DNA of 64,000 nucleotides from Mesocentrotus franciscanus (lineage: Eukaryota > Echinodermata > Echinoidea > Camarodonta > Strongylocentrotidae). Shown here piece by piece: positions 21,481-32,734 of this stretch. The stretch lies in assembly GCA_037976565.1 (NCBI GenBank), contig CP137679.1, forward strand, positions 7,609,973 through 7,673,972, written 5' to 3'. A program made the translations under genes and the position numbers. The notes under the pieces were generated by a model. The model was not told the DNA's origin. It was given only the letters and a program-made list of their open reading frames with translations, and did not search any database. The stretch's first letter is position 1. The number at the start of each line of letters is the position of its first letter.

Positions 21481-22489
21481 CTGTAAAACAGTTGAGTGTG
21501 ACGATTTATATGATTATATAAAAGATTAAATTTTCACTATAATATGAAAATATGGTCTAGGTTTAAATGTCTTAGACTCGTATATGACGATTTAGTCAAA
21601 AACGTTGAGACGTTTCCACTATAATGTATAAAAACAGAGCATTGTAGATCTGTGATTATTTTAGAAGTGGGTATGACAATTTACTAAAACAGAACGAGCA
21701 CATTGTTGATTTTAACATTGCAAGATTTAATTTTAACAAGATCGTTGATGACTGGCAAAATCGGGCATTTTCACCATAATTTATCAAACTATAATGGTAA
21801 AAGTTCTATCTTAGTACCCCATCATCAATGTAATCGGAATACAATCATTGAAACCGCTGAATGTAGCATGCAAAGAAAACGTTGATTTACCTAAGCGATG
21901 ATGATTGATAATTAATATGTCGTCATGATATTAAACTTAAATATTAAGTGCTTCGATTTCGTACCTCTTTTAATTCAAAATGACCTTTACAGAACTAAAT
22001 ATTTTCCTTACCTCGAGTATTCTGCAAAACTGATCTATAAAGCCTTGTCGTCTCAAATGTCTATATTTTTAATCAGGACTCAGTTAGACTCCATCTTACT
22101 TTGTTGAGAGAATCCATCTTGTTCTACTGTAAGTTGTCAATAATTGACGATTGAGACGTTACACAATGCGTCTATGGGTGTGTGTGTGTGCGTATGTGTC
22201 TTGCGTGTGTGTGTGTTTGTCTGTGATAAGGACTCTGTCTCGCTACTCGAACCCTTGTTGGTGTGGCCGTTAAAGGTATTGAACTTTGGACTTGCATACA
22301 CATTGAAAAAAAAAAGAACAAGAACAAATGAAAAGATTGTTCTTGAAATTATGACGAGGCATTTATGATGAATTGTCTTGTAAGTGTAATTAATGTTATC
22401 TCGCAACAGCTAGGTCAGCTTATCAAGCTGGTAATTTACGCCCTTCTTTTAATGTCATATCACAATGCTTAATCACAGATACTTCTTAC
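21481..22489 (-). other. Predicted 5'-UTR intron of array gene 2
   Basis: Acceptor TGTTTTACAG ends at 21481 and the donor GTAAGAAG begins at 22489 on the minus strand, both at positions equivalent to those of array gene 1. The upstream ATG found in gene 1's predicted first exon is changed here. Inference from splice-site words. Confidence 0.48.
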
Positions 22490-22509
22490 ATCCTTGGTAT
22501 CATACTCTT

Positions 22510-23760
22510 TCGCTCTCCTTTTGTCCTTCTCTACCTCTCTCTTTCTATGACCCTTCATCTTTAATTTTGTGATTGTTGCACTTATTTGTATTTGTTGTTT
22601 GTTATTTTTATTTTTTATTTTTTTTAGTAGGATTAACTTCCAACTAAAGTCACATGCGTATCGAGTGCTTTGTATTGAGCCCCTCTGTTTTTATTTAAAG
22701 ATGTACCTTGACATCAATTATGTTTCTCACATCATTCATATTTTCTCTATTTCTTCACACATTTACATTGATTGGTTTACATGAATGTTTGATATTGTAT
22801 ATCTATTTTGAAATGATTATTGCGCTTATTAATATTTCGTGAATATCATAAATATATCGTATGCTTACTCATATTCTTGGGAAATATAAATTTACCAATC
22901 AAATCATGTCGGGGTTTCAAACCTGATTACAAATGTAACGCTTTTTTATAATCCTTATTATGCTTTTGTATGGCTATTTCAGTAGATATGTCCAACCGTC
23001 TTCTTCTTCTTCTTTTTTGGCGGGGGAATTGGTGGAGCATTTGAGAGGAAGTGCACCATACCTCAATTAATTGAAATTAATTGCATCATCATAAATCCAT
23101 GTTCTGTGACAGTATTCATTAACAGCATCACCCTTATCGTCATCGTCGTCATAGCCGTCGTCATCATCAATACTTCTCATCATAGCATATGGATTCATGG
23201 TGAAACATGTCAATTTCAAGTAATTGAGGTAAAGGCTTTTCTCTATCGAATGCCCCCTCCAACAAAAATGTATAAAAAGAAGAAGGTTGTGTTAAACTGT
23301 TAATCATTTCGTTACAGAAACAACAGTTACGTAAAGAGCGTTTTTTAAGAGACACGTTGTTATGTGGGGGAAATATAATGGCTTATTGAAAAATAAACAA
23401 CACAACTAACCGACAGAAAAGATATTTTAGTCAATACTTGTTTTCGTTTGATTTCACATCCTTTTAAAAATAATTTATCACTCATGTTCTCTTCCTCTCT
23501 GCATATTTCTGCTACCCATTCACCCTGTTTCCCATTCACAAAAAACATGGAAATCTGAGTTTACTCACCTGTAATATTAGATGACGATATTAAATGCTTG
23601 AATATATATATCAACGTTACGGCATTTATTGGAGCGTCAATTACACACAAATAATCCTATACTGTTAGGAATGTCAATACATTATGGTTCTTATAATTTG
23701 TCTAATATAGGGTTATCTGCAATATCATTGATGAGATTTGAAGTATTACTGTCCAAACGC
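22510..23760. other. Intergenic DNA, nothing recognised
   Basis: AT-rich. A short CATCGTCGTC-type trinucleotide run occurs at about 23135-23170. No gene supported. Confidence 0.45.
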
Positions 23761-23767
23761 TAGCGTG

Positions 23768-24991
23768 TCAGCTTTTAGAGATGTCGCTGAGGCTGTCTTC
23801 ATCTTTGCCATGCTGCTTATCTTCATGGTTTCGACTACCCCACCATTTCTTCAAGGTGATACCAACAAAACTTGCGATGATTACAAAAGCCCCGATCACC
23901 GTCAGGTAGTTTGGGATGACGCCAAAGAACAGATACTCGAGAGTGAATGAGAAGAGGATATCGCTGGAGTGAACGAGGGCAACGGTCGAAGCTCGTTCAG
24001 TTTTAAGGGCTAGGTAGATGAGAATCTGGGAGGAGAAGTGAGCTATTCCGTTGCTAAGGAGAATGACGCGATCCCATCCACATCCAGGTAATGTCCACTG
24101 CTGGAAGATGGAAGTCAGAAATGCCGAGAAGCATGCTCCGTAGATGGAAAAGAAAGTGAGCATGGTCAACGAGGGCATATTATAAGAGCCAAGCTTTCGC
24201 ATGATGATCAAGGTGGATGCGGACAGGATAGCACTTAGGAGGCTAAATATGGAACCAAGAACTTTAGCATCAGAAGCTCCTTCGACCGATTCGGCATTTG
24301 CAAATAAAAACGATGGCTGTGCAATGAGTAAAACACCACTTAGCGTCAGAAAGGATAAAGGGTGTCAACAAAGGAACAAGACTCCTTAACAGTATCCACC
24401 CTAGCAGTCCTGCAAAAACGGGGCGCTGTACTGTATCGATTTTGAGCTGGAGACGGGCATGATTTGATAGGTGATGTATGTCAAGGATGTGTTGGTTGCG
24501 CCAAGGATTGAGCGCAGGAGAAGCAGAAGGTAGGCATTACGGCTGTGGTTGAAAGGAACTCTGCGGTAAGCATTCATCGGTAGGCAACATAGAAGCTGAA
24601 TGGTCATCCGAGAGACCACCATCTGGTTCGGGCCTAACGTTCCTGAGAGGTAAATAACGATCATACCACTGAGGGCCATGATGACCGCAGATGTTAGCGT
24701 ATACCAGATGCCTATCTGAGGAACCTTGTATCGACTAGATCTGACGTTGTCATTCGTCTGTGTTTCGCTTTCACCCACATCACTCATAACCAGACTGTCA
24801 GAAGAATTTACAGAACCTTGTTCGTGTGAGGTGATTTCCTTATCTCCACCATCCTCAACACAAGTGTTGCAGTCGTCACCGTCTTCAAAACCACGATTCG
24901 GTCTTCCTGAATCTTCTGCCCTTACTACTGTATCTTCGCCCTTGCTTTTCGCAGACATATTTTGTATGATTTTGATGTCAGGTAGCTTCAT
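23768..24991 (-). pseudogene. SLC35G-like transporter pseudogene (array member 3)
   Basis: The N-terminal 190 codons (from ATG at 24991) read cleanly: charged tail, then hydrophobic segments with GPNQMVVSRMTIQLLCCLP and QIMPVSSSKSIQYSAP. Just after this the frame shifts, and within about 80 bases I need three small indels to follow the family alignment (words FVDT and LTLSGVLLIAQPSFLF appear in different frames). The C-terminal half (24211-23768) is open again and ends with the family's GAFVIIASFVGITLKKWWG. The indels sum to a multiple of three. The cluster argues for a real pseudogene, but a poorly sequenced patch is possible. It is closest to members 4 and 5. Confidence 0.85.
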
Positions 24992-24999
24992 TTAAAGAA

Positions 25000-25440
25000 T
25001 TCACTTACAGCAGTACCAAAAGTTTTCATGTCAAAATTTAGTGCAGTCGTAATGAAAATTGAATTCAGTGCAGTTCTAAGGAAAATCTGATCCACTCCTC
25101 CTTTGGTGAAAAAAATGTTAACAAAAATATCATTGTTCCACAAATCTTATTGAAGTAAATAAATTACAACTTGTTGAATACCTGTTATCCTAGGCTTCAT
25201 CTCGATGAAGCCCTAACTAGAGTCTTGACTTAATACGTCTGCAATTCGTAGCGAATTCACAGAACTGTACATTGTCTCGTTTCCTTGGGATTGTATGATA
25301 TGAGATAATGACGTCTGATCTTTTTAGTAGGATTTTCATCAGATGACTTGTCAAAATGGTATCTCTCTAATACCAGTTACTGTTTCTTTATCAGCCCAGC
25401 ATAATCCTTTACGCACTGCAACGAACAGCACCTTTGTTTC
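25000..25440. other. Intergenic DNA, nothing recognised
   Basis: Upstream region of pseudogene 3, without recognisable features. Confidence 0.4.
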
Positions 25441-25446
25441 TAACTT

Positions 25447-25795
25447 GTTAAAGGAGAATGAAACTAAACAAACATATTAGCTGATTATCTTATTCAAACT
25501 TGTTAGCCAATTACGAAAACCTTGAGAATACTCGTATCTGATTATCCAGCAAGGAAAACAATATCGCCACAGTTTGCCACTTCCTAGCTTCTACTGACCT
25601 GTATTTTTGCTACAATGTAGGACACTTCACTTGTGAAAAGCAGCCATAACAATGGGTTCCTAATAATAGACCATTTCGGTAATGCATTCATATGAATGGA
25701 TATTCTTTCATCGCATATTGTGAAAGGATATTTGGTTCAGCTGTTTGGAGCAGATTATCAGCTAATGTTTGTTGGGTGTTATTTTTATTTAAAGT
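25447..25795. mobile_element. MITE with about 35-bp terminal inverted repeats, copy 1
   Basis: The left end (TTAAAGGAGAATGAAACTAA, then ACAAACATATTAGCTGATTAT) matches the reverse complement of the right end (CTTTAAATAAAAATAACACC, then CAACAAACATTAGCTGATAAT). A related element with the same ends lies at 44943-45352, and the two share interior words around the central TTGTGAAAGGATATTTG. No coding capacity. Confidence 0.65.
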
Positions 25796-25799
25796 TGAT

Positions 25800-27320
25800 A
25801 CTTATAGGAAATAAAATCAAATAAAAATAGTTTATTTTATAATTGAATGAGTTATTAAAGCAATTTATGCAGCTAACATGCCATGAACGTGTGCAGTTTT
25901 GTGTTTTATGAAAATCAAATTTCACTAAATTGACTCTATCCTGACCTACGAAATCGCCTAAGGGAAAGTGGCTTTGTGAGTGACGTCATAAAGTCGATGT
26001 CAGTTCCACTCTCTCAAAACGATTGAAATATTGCCTGAATTGTCAATATCTGGCATACAGTTGTCCTCTCCCGTCCTGAAACATATCCTAATGTCAATAT
26101 TCATGTCATTATTGGCATTGAAAAAGTGACAATATCCGTAAAATAACTGTTTACAACTCAACTTTTTCACCGGCTTTAGCTTGCCAGCTGAGCTGTATGT
26201 ACACGGAGATAGTATGAAAAATCAACCTATAGCTGTGTTTCAAAATAAAATTACTTTTAGTAGAATCATGTTCCGAGGTGGAATTTCCTTTGACATAACA
26301 ATGAATAATGTTTCTTCTCCATTTTCATTTGTCGATAACTATAATTACACAGAATAGTGTATTTCTCGCCGTTTTGTTTTGGTTTGGTTTCGTAAGGGTT
26401 TCGTCTATCGCGACTGAAATGCAAGCGTACAGTACTGTGTGTGTGCGGTGTGCAGTGCAGTCACGTTTACGTGTGTTTAGATGTGCGCGCAGGTAATGTA
26501 AATCCGCCAGCGATACTAAATTCAGTCAGCGATCAGCCGTGTAGGTAATGCGGCTGCCAAGAGCCGCACTACTCGCAGATGAATCGTAACAACAGCAGAA
26601 TCGCCTCGATTTTTCCAGCTAATCTAGCCATGATACGATCGACTAAATGAAATATTCTTCGATTTGTTTGAATTTTATTTTATTCATAAAAATGATTAAA
26701 TCAATACTAACTGTTTTTTTCCATAGTGGAAGAGAAGAAGTCTCCGACTGATATGTCAAAGTGAATTACATGGTAGTAAAAATCGCCGGCACCCAAATCC
26801 CATTATATATGCAGGCTCGCTGTACAACAAAGCCGCGGAGACACAGCCATAGTTTCACCTTCTTTTCCCCCATTATCAACGTTTTTATTTCACAAATAAT
26901 ACATTTCTTAGAATATCAAGATGGAAATATTAATGAGAAGTAACTTACAAACGATGTTGTATTATAATTTATTCTATAGTAAGGGTAAAATAACACATAA
27001 GTTGAAGCTGTGTTTTCAGCCTTATAATGTTATACATGCGTTCTACTAGATACCCGGAAGTGGCATACTAGCCACGCCTCCCTTTTCCTACGTCACAGCT
27101 AAAGGCCGTTTCGGATGACAATAGGGCAAATTTGTCCCAGAGAATAGGGTGATTGTTTTCACCCTAATTTCGCTTTTTCGGACGTGTTATATCGTTTGAA
27201 TGTCATCCAAGCTCATTGTATGGCTTATAAGCTTTGTGTAGATATGAATATCTTCATATTTAGGGCTCTTAATTCTATGAATATCTTCATATTTAGGGCT
27301 CTTCTATGAATATCACCTTT
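25800..27320. other. Intergenic DNA, nothing recognised
   Basis: No supported gene. A small direct repeat, ATGAATATCTTCATATTTAG, occurs at about 27245 and again at about 27276, just left of the next element. Confidence 0.45.
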
Positions 27321-27330
27321 AAGAACCAAA

Positions 27331-28526
27331 CAGGCGCAGCGGAGCACCCCAATTACCGAGCGATCGACTCTCGTCCAGTAAACATCATTTGCATAAAATA
27401 AACAATTGTGTACCGATTGATGCGAAAAAAGTAAACAAATTTCGAAGGCAAATTCTTCATTAATTTGATGAATATCAGCAATCAAAGCTACTAAATCGAT
27501 TATTTAAAAAATGTGCAAGACACTCATGTGTATAACAAAAGTTATTGATGCACCGAAAATGTGAAATTTAAGGGATAATTTTGACGAAAAAAAACGAAAA
27601 AATGAGATAATAATCACCGTAAAATTCACCATTTTTTCGAGACCGGCCAAGAATTGCCTCATATGAACAGAAAAGAAATTTAATAATCTCAATCCTTCTG
27701 AAATATCTCTTTTTATAGTTGCTGGATAGGGTAGAGTCAGAAAAAAACATACCCCAACGTCCGAATCTCATCGAACAAAAACAAGCCTTCGTGTGCGCAA
27801 TATGTTATGACCAGTCCTATTCATTCAAATGTATGTTATGTCAGGAAACCTCGCGTGTGCCTGGGTTATACATGTGTTGCCGGCCGAATGCACTGAGCCC
27901 GAAGACGCATGCGCAGAGAATAGGGACTCTTAGATTTGCACGACGAGAACGTGCACCTGCTGCGTGGACATCCTTTTAAGGCAATGTTACGTCCTTTTAA
28001 GGCACTGCCGGGCAGACTGCCAGTGCTCGACAGTGCCTTAAAAGGACGTCACATTGCCTAAAAGGATGTCCACGCAGCAGTCCACGTTCTCATCGTGCAA
28101 ATCTAAAAGTCCCTGAAGCTCCATGAAACAGAACTTATAACTATAAAAATACTCCATCGGCCAAGCGAAAATTTCGCCCATGTATGGATTCAACCCTCAT
28201 GAACATTCATACTAAGTCTCTACTTCCTGCATTGCTGGATAGGGGAGAGTCAGAAAAAAATAGACGGCGTGTTTATCGAGGGTGAAGCTCATATCTCGAG
28301 TTTTATTCCATGGAATTTCATATTTATTTCACTGATATCAAGTTCATAATAATTGTAGTTAGTATGGAAAGTTTCATAGCGATATTGGCAGTAATAAAGG
28401 CGCAACGCGAATTTTAAGATTTTACATTCTAGCAAACACATGTTCGGATTCACGTAGATGTCCGTTGGTTATTCAAATAGAACGGGCCGTTAATGATATG
28501 CTAATTGGGGTGCTCCGCTGGGCCTG
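27331..28526. mobile_element. TIR-bounded element of about 1.2 kb with a nested hairpin
   Basis: Ends 27331-27355 and 28502-28526 are inverted repeats matching at 24 of 25 positions (CAGGCGCAGCGGAGCACCCC then AATTA on the left). The CAGG start recalls hAT-like termini, but I see no exact 8-bp target duplication. Inside, a 29-base direct repeat (TTGCTGGATAGGG... at 27719 and 28232) brackets a large hairpin. No transposase reading frame. Confidence 0.7.
27922..28114. repeat. Large hairpin with arms of about 85 bp
   Basis: Left arm 27922-28008 and right arm 28031-28114 are reverse complements with few mismatches and a 1-2 base indel. Shared words are CTGCTGCGTGGACATCCTTT and TTAAAAGGACGT. The loop is about 22 bases. 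The hairpin is itself internally repetitive (CCTTTTAAGGCA occurs twice per arm). It is probably a small foldback transposon inserted into the surrounding element. Confidence 0.85.
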
Positions 28527-28616
28527 CAAAGAACTAATAAGTACTCATGTCTCGACAAAGGTAGTTCAATGACATTTTAAACCACAGCTAATTTGAATAC
28601 TGCAAATAATCTTTAA

Positions 28617-29346
28617 CCCTAAAAAGGCCGGGCTATTTGAGGCCATTATGCCCCCCTAAAATCTCGGCCGTCAAACGGCCGATCGCCGAAAAATTTGGAC
28701 GCATGTCAAGTGAAGTGTATAGAATACTATGGTTAATTTAATTTTTTGAAAAGTTCACTCATTTGCATATTTATGGTAATTTATGCAAATAAGGTCATAA
28801 AATTCACCTTTTTACCCATAAATCACATATTCTTTATATTTAAGCATTCTTTTTCACTACACGTATTCCTTAGACCATTTGAAACAATAATACGACAAAA
28901 AAAATTGGAAGGGCTAAGTTATTCCTTAGTGTTATCTCTTGTTTTGATAATTTCTTATGTATTTCATTGTTTTTTTAACTTATGTATTTTATTGTTTTTG
29001 TTGTTTTATTTCATTTTTAACTACAATTCAACTATTTTGACTCCCAAAACAAACACCTAAACTTTTAACAAGACCCAATAACCAATGTGTATCTCTTTTT
29101 AGAAAAAATGACATTTCCATATGTTCTGTACACAAATCACGAAAATGAGCGATAATTTTCGGGCTGACATGCAAAGACAAAAGGTCACGTGACTTTGTAA
29201 CTGTATGTCCGATTTTCTATTTTTTTTTTAAAGATGCGCAAGACTCGAAAGAAAAAGTCAGCGAGCGGCGGGGCGCCATCCGTATGCGTTCCCGAACAAT
29301 CCGAAAAATTGCGGAGGGGGCATAATGGCCCCCGGCCTTATTAGGG
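28617..29346. mobile_element. piggyBac-like MITE flanked by TTAA
   Basis: The element starts CCCTAAAAAGGCCGGG and ends, reversed, CCCTAATAAGGCCGGG. A second shared block, GGCCATTATGCCCCC, follows on both sides, displaced by 8 bases on the left. TTAA lies exactly outside each end (28613-28616 and 29347-29350). TTAA target duplication and a CCCT terminus are hallmarks of the piggyBac superfamily. Length is 730 bp; no transposase is present. Confidence 0.85.
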
Positions 29347-29350
29347 TTAA

Positions 29351-29750
29351 GATGCTCCAGTAGTTTTCTTGATGTTTAAAAATTTCGTATCGATTATAGT
29401 TACTACTTAGTTACTTACAGTAATATAATGAAAGAGTAAAATACACTACGAGTGAGCTAACATTGCACTATACTGCATTATACTGCACTATACTGTAATT
29501 CTTTAGGATTTATGTTTTTAAACTATAGAATCATAATAATTTATCCAATGTTTATGAAGACTTTAATACTTAATAAGTAAAAACGGATGCATCTATTTTA
29601 CCGTTTTTTTTCCTCGACCATGCCCATCGGCTATATTAATATTTCACGGCACGTTGTATTTGTTCAAATTTCCACGATATTTTGATTTTGTTTTCAAAAT
29701 GTGTAAGCCATGGTATGTTACAAACGTGGAACTTATAAGGACACGTATAA
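29351..29750. other. 3' flank of array gene 4, nothing recognised
   Basis: AT-rich. No consensus AATAAA found on the minus strand near the stop codon. Confidence 0.4.
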
Positions 29751-29757
29751 AAGAACT

Positions 29758-30930
29758 TCAAGGATCATCGTCTTTTGAAATGGGTTCTTTATCACATCCT
29801 TTTTTCACAGTGAGTCCTACAAGGCTAGCCATGATCACAAAAGCGCCAACTATGGTCAGTGCATTGGGACGGATGTCGAAGATCACGAATTCCAGGATGA
29901 ACGAGAAGATGATATCGCTGGAACGGATCAACCCTACCGTTGAGGCTCGTTCTGTTTTTAGGGCTATGTACTCCATAAATTGGATACTCAAGAGGAGGAT
30001 GCCATTACCGACTAACGTAAAACGGTCTAACCCGCACTGAGGGATTGTCCACTGCCCAAAGATGGTTGTCAACGCTCCTGAGAAGATCATTCCTACGATG
30101 GAGTAGACGATTAGAACGGTTACAGGCGGTATTCCGTAACTGCTGAGCTTGCGGAGGATGACGAAAGTAAGTCCCACAAGGCATGCATTGACCAAACTCA
30201 AGATTGAGCCGAGGATAGTCGAGTCCGGGATGGGTTCCACCCCTTCTACGTTTCCGAAGATGAATAAAGGCTGAACTACAAGAATGACCCCGCCGAAGGA
30301 TACGAATGAGAGAAAGGTGTCGACGAACGAGCAAGATTCCTTGAGCAGAAGCCACCCAAGGAACCCGGCAAAGATGGGAGCGGTGTATTGTATGGCCTTG
30401 GCTGTGGCTATTGGCATAATCTGGTAAATGAAGAAGAACAGGGTTGAATTGAATGCTCCTATCGTGCAACGTGCAAAGAGTAGAAGATAGGCTCTTGCTG
30501 AGTACCGAAATTGGATTCTTTGACGGACAGCCAAGGGAAGGCATGCAAGAAACTGGATGCCCATGCGGATAAAGTTGATTTGGTTTGGACTGACCGACCC
30601 TTTGAGAGACGCAACACCAACAGAAGACAGTGATGTGGCAAAGGCGCATATAAAGCAGTACAACACAGCCTGATGCTTCAAAAGAAATTTGGCACAAATT
30701 ATATAATATATCTTCATCTTCCTCTCACCTTTCGACAAGTCTGTGCCACTTTCGTTGTCATCGGAACGTTGTATTTCAGATGAACTACCTGTATTATCAA
30801 GGCTACTAGTACAGCTATCTATTTTGGGAACGTCTTCACCTTCGTCTCCCAACTTGGCAACGCCATTGTCCTTAGAATGGTCGGCCTTGTCGGAAGAAGT
30901 CCTCTTTCTGATGTCGTCTCCTGTATTCAT
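29758..30930 (-). CDS. SLC35G-like EamA-family membrane transporter (array member 4)
   Basis: A 390-residue protein from ATG at 30930. Residues 1-75 are charged and Ser/Asp-rich. Hydrophobic segments begin at about residue 85 and ten can be placed up to residue about 375. Family motifs include SPNQINFIRMGIQFLACLPL, then YQIMPIATAKAIQYTAPIFA, LKESCSFVDTFLSF and the final GAFVIMASLVGLTVKKG. It is most like member 5 (33971-35221) and pseudogene 3, sharing the N-x-INFIRM and KESCSF words absent from members 1 and 2. Single open exon. Substrate not inferable. Confidence 0.93.
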   Translation of the reverse strand: MNTGDDIRKRTSSDKADHSKDNGVAKLGDEGEDVPKIDSCTSSLDNTGSSSEIQRSDDNESGTDLSKGERKMKIYYIICAKFLLKHQAVLYCFICAFATSLSSVGVASLKGSVSPNQINFIRMGIQFLACLPLAVRQRIQFRYSARAYLLLFARCTIGAFNSTLFFFIYQIMPIATAKAIQYTAPIFAGFLGWLLLKESCSFVDTFLSFVSFGGVILVVQPLFIFGNVEGVEPIPDSTILGSILSLVNACLVGLTFVILRKLSSYGIPPVTVLIVYSIVGMIFSGALTTIFGQWTIPQCGLDRFTLVGNGILLLSIQFMEYIALKTERASTVGLIRSSDIIFSFILEFVIFDIRPNALTIVGAFVIMASLVGLTVKKGCDKEPISKDDDP

Positions 30931-31099
30931 CGCGCAGGTCTATTCTCAACTATTTAACCGATCCCACTACTCAGTTCTACGTTACACCCGCATTAATTCC
31001 AGCGATAATGTCATTAACCAGCTTCAAGTTCTGAGATACAAGTTGTTAGACGTCAATGGTATAGTTTCGCTGCCAATGTGGCCCCTCTTTGCTTGAGAA

Positions 31100-32555
31100 T
31101 CAGAAATTAATCACGCGTGCGCCATCGCGGTCAAAGGCCTGTTTGAGTTAGATTTCATTATCATATTTATCTTTTTTCTATCTAAAAATAAATATAATCA
31201 TATCATACGATAAACAAAAACTGTGCCGAGTGTACTATTCATCGATATATGTACATGTAGTTCTACATGTACATTAATCACATGTATACATAGTTAACAC
31301 ACTTGAAACTTGCATAAGCCTCTCTCGCTCCCCCTTTCCTGTAATTTCTCTGTGGTCTCTTCAGTTAAAATCCTCCGCCCTCTCTTTCTCTTCTCCAGCG
31401 TTCTTAGTTACAACCAGGGTATATGTTTCTAAAAGGACAAGTGGTATGGGGAATACGGGCAATTTTAATTCTCTATGTTTTGTTTCTTTTTCACACCATT
31501 GATTTTGTTTTTAAAGATTTTTTCAAATCATTTTCTCTCAAATCAAATACATGTTGTACAAATCATTCGTATTAAACAAAATTGTACATATTCTTCATAA
31601 CAAAACTGGATGCACTGTGCATTGATATTTGACTGAAACATAAATTGCAATAATAAAAGGAAAACAAAAGTAATTTTTATAAACTGTTTAAAAAACATTT
31701 TCATATATATGATCAAAGAATAGTATACTTGAGAGAGATTGTTTGTCTATTCTCCCATCCCCCTCCGCTAATCATTCTCCCAACAGCCTCATCCACACAC
31801 CCAAGCTCACACATACATACACACACAAAAATACGAACACACTGACATACTGTACAAACGTGTACCGAATGATGTATGCATAGTGCATCGCAGCCGCTCC
31901 AGCATTTTGTTATTTTTATTTGTTATTTTTGTTTTCCAACCAAAAATAGTATTCGCCTCGCCGTCGATATGTATGAAAGTTTTCCCATTTTCTAAGGTGG
32001 TGTATTAATGTCCATACATGTGTTTAGTGATCCCATATTCTTATAGAATATCGAACTGCAAAATGTAAACGAATTAGTTAGCTACAGTGACGTTAGTTAG
32101 CTACAGTAACTGGGAAGGAGCTTCATAATACAAACTTATCATTTACTATTAAAGTTATTCGTTATCATTATTATTATCAATATCAGTATTATCATTACTA
32201 TTAGTATCACTATTATCATCATTCGTTCCGTATTCAATCAGGGCATGTAACCAAATATAATGCGTTTTGTTACCAGCGTTTCTGCTTTATTCTTTAATAT
32301 TGTTTCGTTAGGAAATGAGTAAAATGAATATTTAGTGAAATTAATTATTACGGTGTAGTATACGGTATTCATTGGCCCATATAAATCAGTATTTACATTT
32401 TCAATTTATCAGATTTATTCCGATATACTTCAATTCAGTTTAAAGGCTTAATTTTCTATGTGTATAGTGGTAAATAATTTGTATTCATAAATATGCATGA
32501 AGACACATAAATTACGTAACTTAAGAAAACTAAAGAAGCCATAACCAAACGAGAA
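31100..32555. other. Intergenic DNA, nothing recognised
   Basis: AT-rich. It contains an imperfect ATT/ATC repeat at about 32155-32225 and the palindrome CTACATGTACATGTAG-like words near 31250-31275. The duplicated word GTTAGTTAGCTACAGT is at about 32075-32110. No gene supported. Confidence 0.45.
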
Positions 32556-32559
32556 TTAC

Positions 32560-32720
32560 GTATGGCTATTTTAATGTTGTCATCACCAACATGTATCGAT
32601 ATTTTGTATCATATTTCTGTTCTTTGTAAACTTTGAGCCATTTTTACATGTGAGCAAACCAAATATCTATGTTAAATAACATTGGACAAATAAATACATT
32701 GAATTGAATTGATCATCATC
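32560..32720 (+). repeat. Probable LINE 3' tail
   Basis: Ends GGACAAATAAATACATTGAA followed by TTGAATTG repeats, a tail type common at CR1/L2-like LINE 3' ends. No coding sequence precedes it in this stretch, so the call rests on the tail only. A CATCAT microsatellite follows at 32712-32732. Confidence 0.4.
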
Positions 32721-32734
32721 ATCATCATCATCAA

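Larger units (their letters stand above)
19572..22500. repeat. Segmental duplication, copy B
   Basis: Collinear with 4616-7556 (see there), including the gene, its predicted 5'-UTR intron, the TG microsatellite (about 22172-22222) and the words CAATGCTTAATCACAGATAC / CAATGCTTGATCATAGATAA. Copy B carries an extra palindromic insertion at 19790-19834 that copy A lacks, and additional sequence at about 19870-19950 (3' flank). Confidence 0.85.
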
